A stretch of 7,035 nt of DNA from Halobacteriales archaeon QS_9_70_65 (GTDB lineage Archaea > Halobacteriota > Halobacteria > Halobacteriales > Haloarculaceae): contig PXSC01000142.1 in the NCBI GenBank assembly GCA_003023535.1, positions 1 through 7,035 of the forward strand, written 5' to 3'. The notes beneath the pieces were generated by a model, which was not told where the DNA came from, searched no databases, and saw nothing but the letters and a program-made list of their open reading frames with translations. A program made the translations under genes and the position numbers. Of this stretch, positions 6,066 through 7,035 are shown in pieces. The stretch's first letter is position 1. The number at the start of each line of letters is the position of its first letter.

Positions 6066-7035
6066 CTACACCCGGAACCGGAACCGGGACTCGCCGTCGG
6101 CGTCGGCGAACCGGCTGGCGACGCCGGCGCCGGCCGCGTAGGCGACCCGCTCGGCGCCGCCGCGGAGCCGCTCGGCGAGGCCGGCGGTCGGCTCCAGTTC
6201 CGTCGTCTCGACCGGCTCCTCGAGCAGCTCCCGGAGCCGTGCCTCGATGTCCTCCCGCGTCCCGAGTTCGTCGACGAGCCCCATCTCGTCGGCGTCGGTC
6301 CCGAGAAAGACCTTCGCCTCGGTCGCCCGGAGGTCCGCTTCGTCCATCCCGCGGCCCTCGGCGGCGGTCTCGACGAACTGGTCGTAGTAGCCGTCGATGA
6401 TGCCCTGTAGGTACTCCCGTTCGTCGTCGTCGAGGTCGGTGAACGGCGAGCCGGCTTCCTTGTAGTCGCCGGCGGCGAGCTGCTCGTACTCGAGGCCAAC
6501 CCGCTCGAGCAGCTCCGCGGCGGTGACCCGCGAGCCGCGGACGCCGACCGAGCCGACGATGGAGCCCTCCCGGGCCCACAGCTCGTCGCAGCCGCTCGCG
6601 ATCCAGTAGCCGCCGCTGGCGCAAGTGTCGGTCGCGTAGGCGACCGTCGGCCCGTCGAACCGCTCGGCCGCCAGCCGAATGTCGTCGCTCGGGACGACCG
6701 CGCCGCCGGGCGTGTTCAGCCGCAACAGCAGCGCCTCGGCGGCGTCGTCGTCGTCGGCCGCCTCGATGAGTTCGACGATGTCGTCGGCGCCGGGCGTACC
6801 GGGAGAGGTCGGCGGCACCCCGCCACCGCCACCGTCGCGGGTGATCGGTCCGTCGACGGCCACCTCGGCGACGTTGTACGCCGGCAGGAGGTTTCGCGCG
6901 ACGTTGCCGCCGACCCTGAGCCCGATGCCGGCGGTGACGACGACGAGCAGGACGCCGAGCAGTTCGGCCGTCGAGGCCGGCGTCCGGAAGAACAGCACCC
7001 AGCCGACGACGGCCGCGACGGCCGCGACGGCCAGT
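6066..7035 (-). CDS. sppA: Signal peptide peptidase SppA, S49 family (5' end outside window)
   Basis: SppA is a membrane-anchored serine protease with a Ser-Lys dyad that degrades leftover signal peptides and other membrane-embedded peptides. The frame runs open to the right edge. The GTG at 6998 is internal, because the codons upstream of it encode LAVAAVAAVVGW, the first part of a transmembrane helix continued by VLFF. Numbering from that GTG, a second hydrophobic segment spans 11-29 (LLGVLLVVVTAGIGL). A Gly/Pro-rich linker lies at 55-70, then LRLNTPGGAVVPSDDI (92-107). The nucleophile region CASGGYWIAS has Ser128, followed by GSVGV (149-153), and GDYKEAGSPF has the general base Lys180. The Ser-Lys spacing of 52 equals that in Bacillus subtilis SppA (S147/K199). 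The C-terminal GTDADEMGLVDELGT (about 237-251) is also typical of the family. The visible length of 322 residues is nearly the whole protein. The stop is TAG 6066. Its own promoter lies off the window. Confidence 0.9.
   Translation of the reverse strand, partial: LAVAAVAAVVGWVLFFRTPASTAELLGVLLVVVTAGIGLRVGGNVARNLLPAYNVAEVAVDGPITRDGGGGGVPPTSPGTPGADDIVELIEAADDDDAAEALLLRLNTPGGAVVPSDDIRLAAERFDGPTVAYATDTCASGGYWIASGCDELWAREGSIVGSVGVRGSRVTAAELLERVGLEYEQLAAGDYKEAGSPFTDLDDDEREYLQGIIDGYYDQFVETAAEGRGMDEADLRATEAKVFLGTDADEMGLVDELGTREDIEARLRELLEEPVETTELEPTAGLAERLRGGAERVAYAAGAGVASRFADADGESRFRFRV

Noticed and set aside
5625..6410. 261-residue plus-strand frame opposite DUF373 and sppA
   Set aside because: It is antisense to two strongly supported genes and spans their intergenic promoter. 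Its composition mirrors codon bias of the real strand.
6996..6998. GTG at 6998 as the sppA start
   Set aside because: The upstream in-frame codons encode the first part of a transmembrane helix that the GTG would cut in half. The gene continues beyond the edge.
7012..7032. Short GCGACGGCC tandem repeat at the right edge
   Set aside because: It encodes Ala-Val runs of the SppA membrane helix, so it is codon-level repetition and not a separate element.

Overview
The window looks like chromosomal DNA of a halophilic archaeon (class Halobacteria). GC is high, the predicted proteins are rich in Asp and Glu and poor in Lys, several starts look leaderless with a TATA element 23-30 nt upstream, and the gene families (diphthine-ammonia ligase, DUF373, SppA) have well-known haloarchaeal members. 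The genus cannot be fixed from sequence alone.

Left part, plus strand. The window opens inside a large gene that enters from the left edge. It probably encodes the C-terminal part of a secreted M14-like zinc carboxypeptidase with extra beta-rich and glutaminase-like domains. After a short gap containing a T6 tract comes an intact extended short-chain dehydrogenase/epimerase gene. This gene converges on a minus-strand gene for a four-helix PsiE-family membrane protein.

Middle, about 3477-4219. Roughly 740 bases hold no convincing gene. The stretch contains the likely psiE-type promoter near 3581, two degenerate copies of a roughly 125-base GC-rich hairpin-forming unit offset by 187-199 bases, and a 7-base inverted repeat (GTTTAGT / ACTAAAC) that encloses both copies. 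The open frames here are Arg/Ser/Pro-rich and look like chance products of high GC.

Right part, minus strand. In transcription order these are sppA (signal peptide peptidase, 5' end beyond the right edge), a DUF373 membrane-protein gene with an apparent leaderless GTG start, and dph6 (diphthine-ammonia ligase). sppA and the DUF373 gene are only 48 bases apart and may form a membrane-protein or proteolysis pair, but a good internal promoter suggests the DUF373 gene can also be transcribed alone.

The clearest anomaly is dph6. Its first 156 codons and last 52 codons are both well preserved, but they sit in different frames, and about 30 residues expected between them (the 'AYGLDESWLGR'-type segment of the family) are absent. 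This is best read as a recent internal deletion of about 90-100 bases with a frameshift, or an assembly error. If real, it would affect the last step of diphthamide synthesis on aEF2 unless another copy exists. I did not find a convincing new multi-gene system. The items worth follow-up are the broken dph6, the repeat-bearing intergenic region and the DUF373/SppA pairing.
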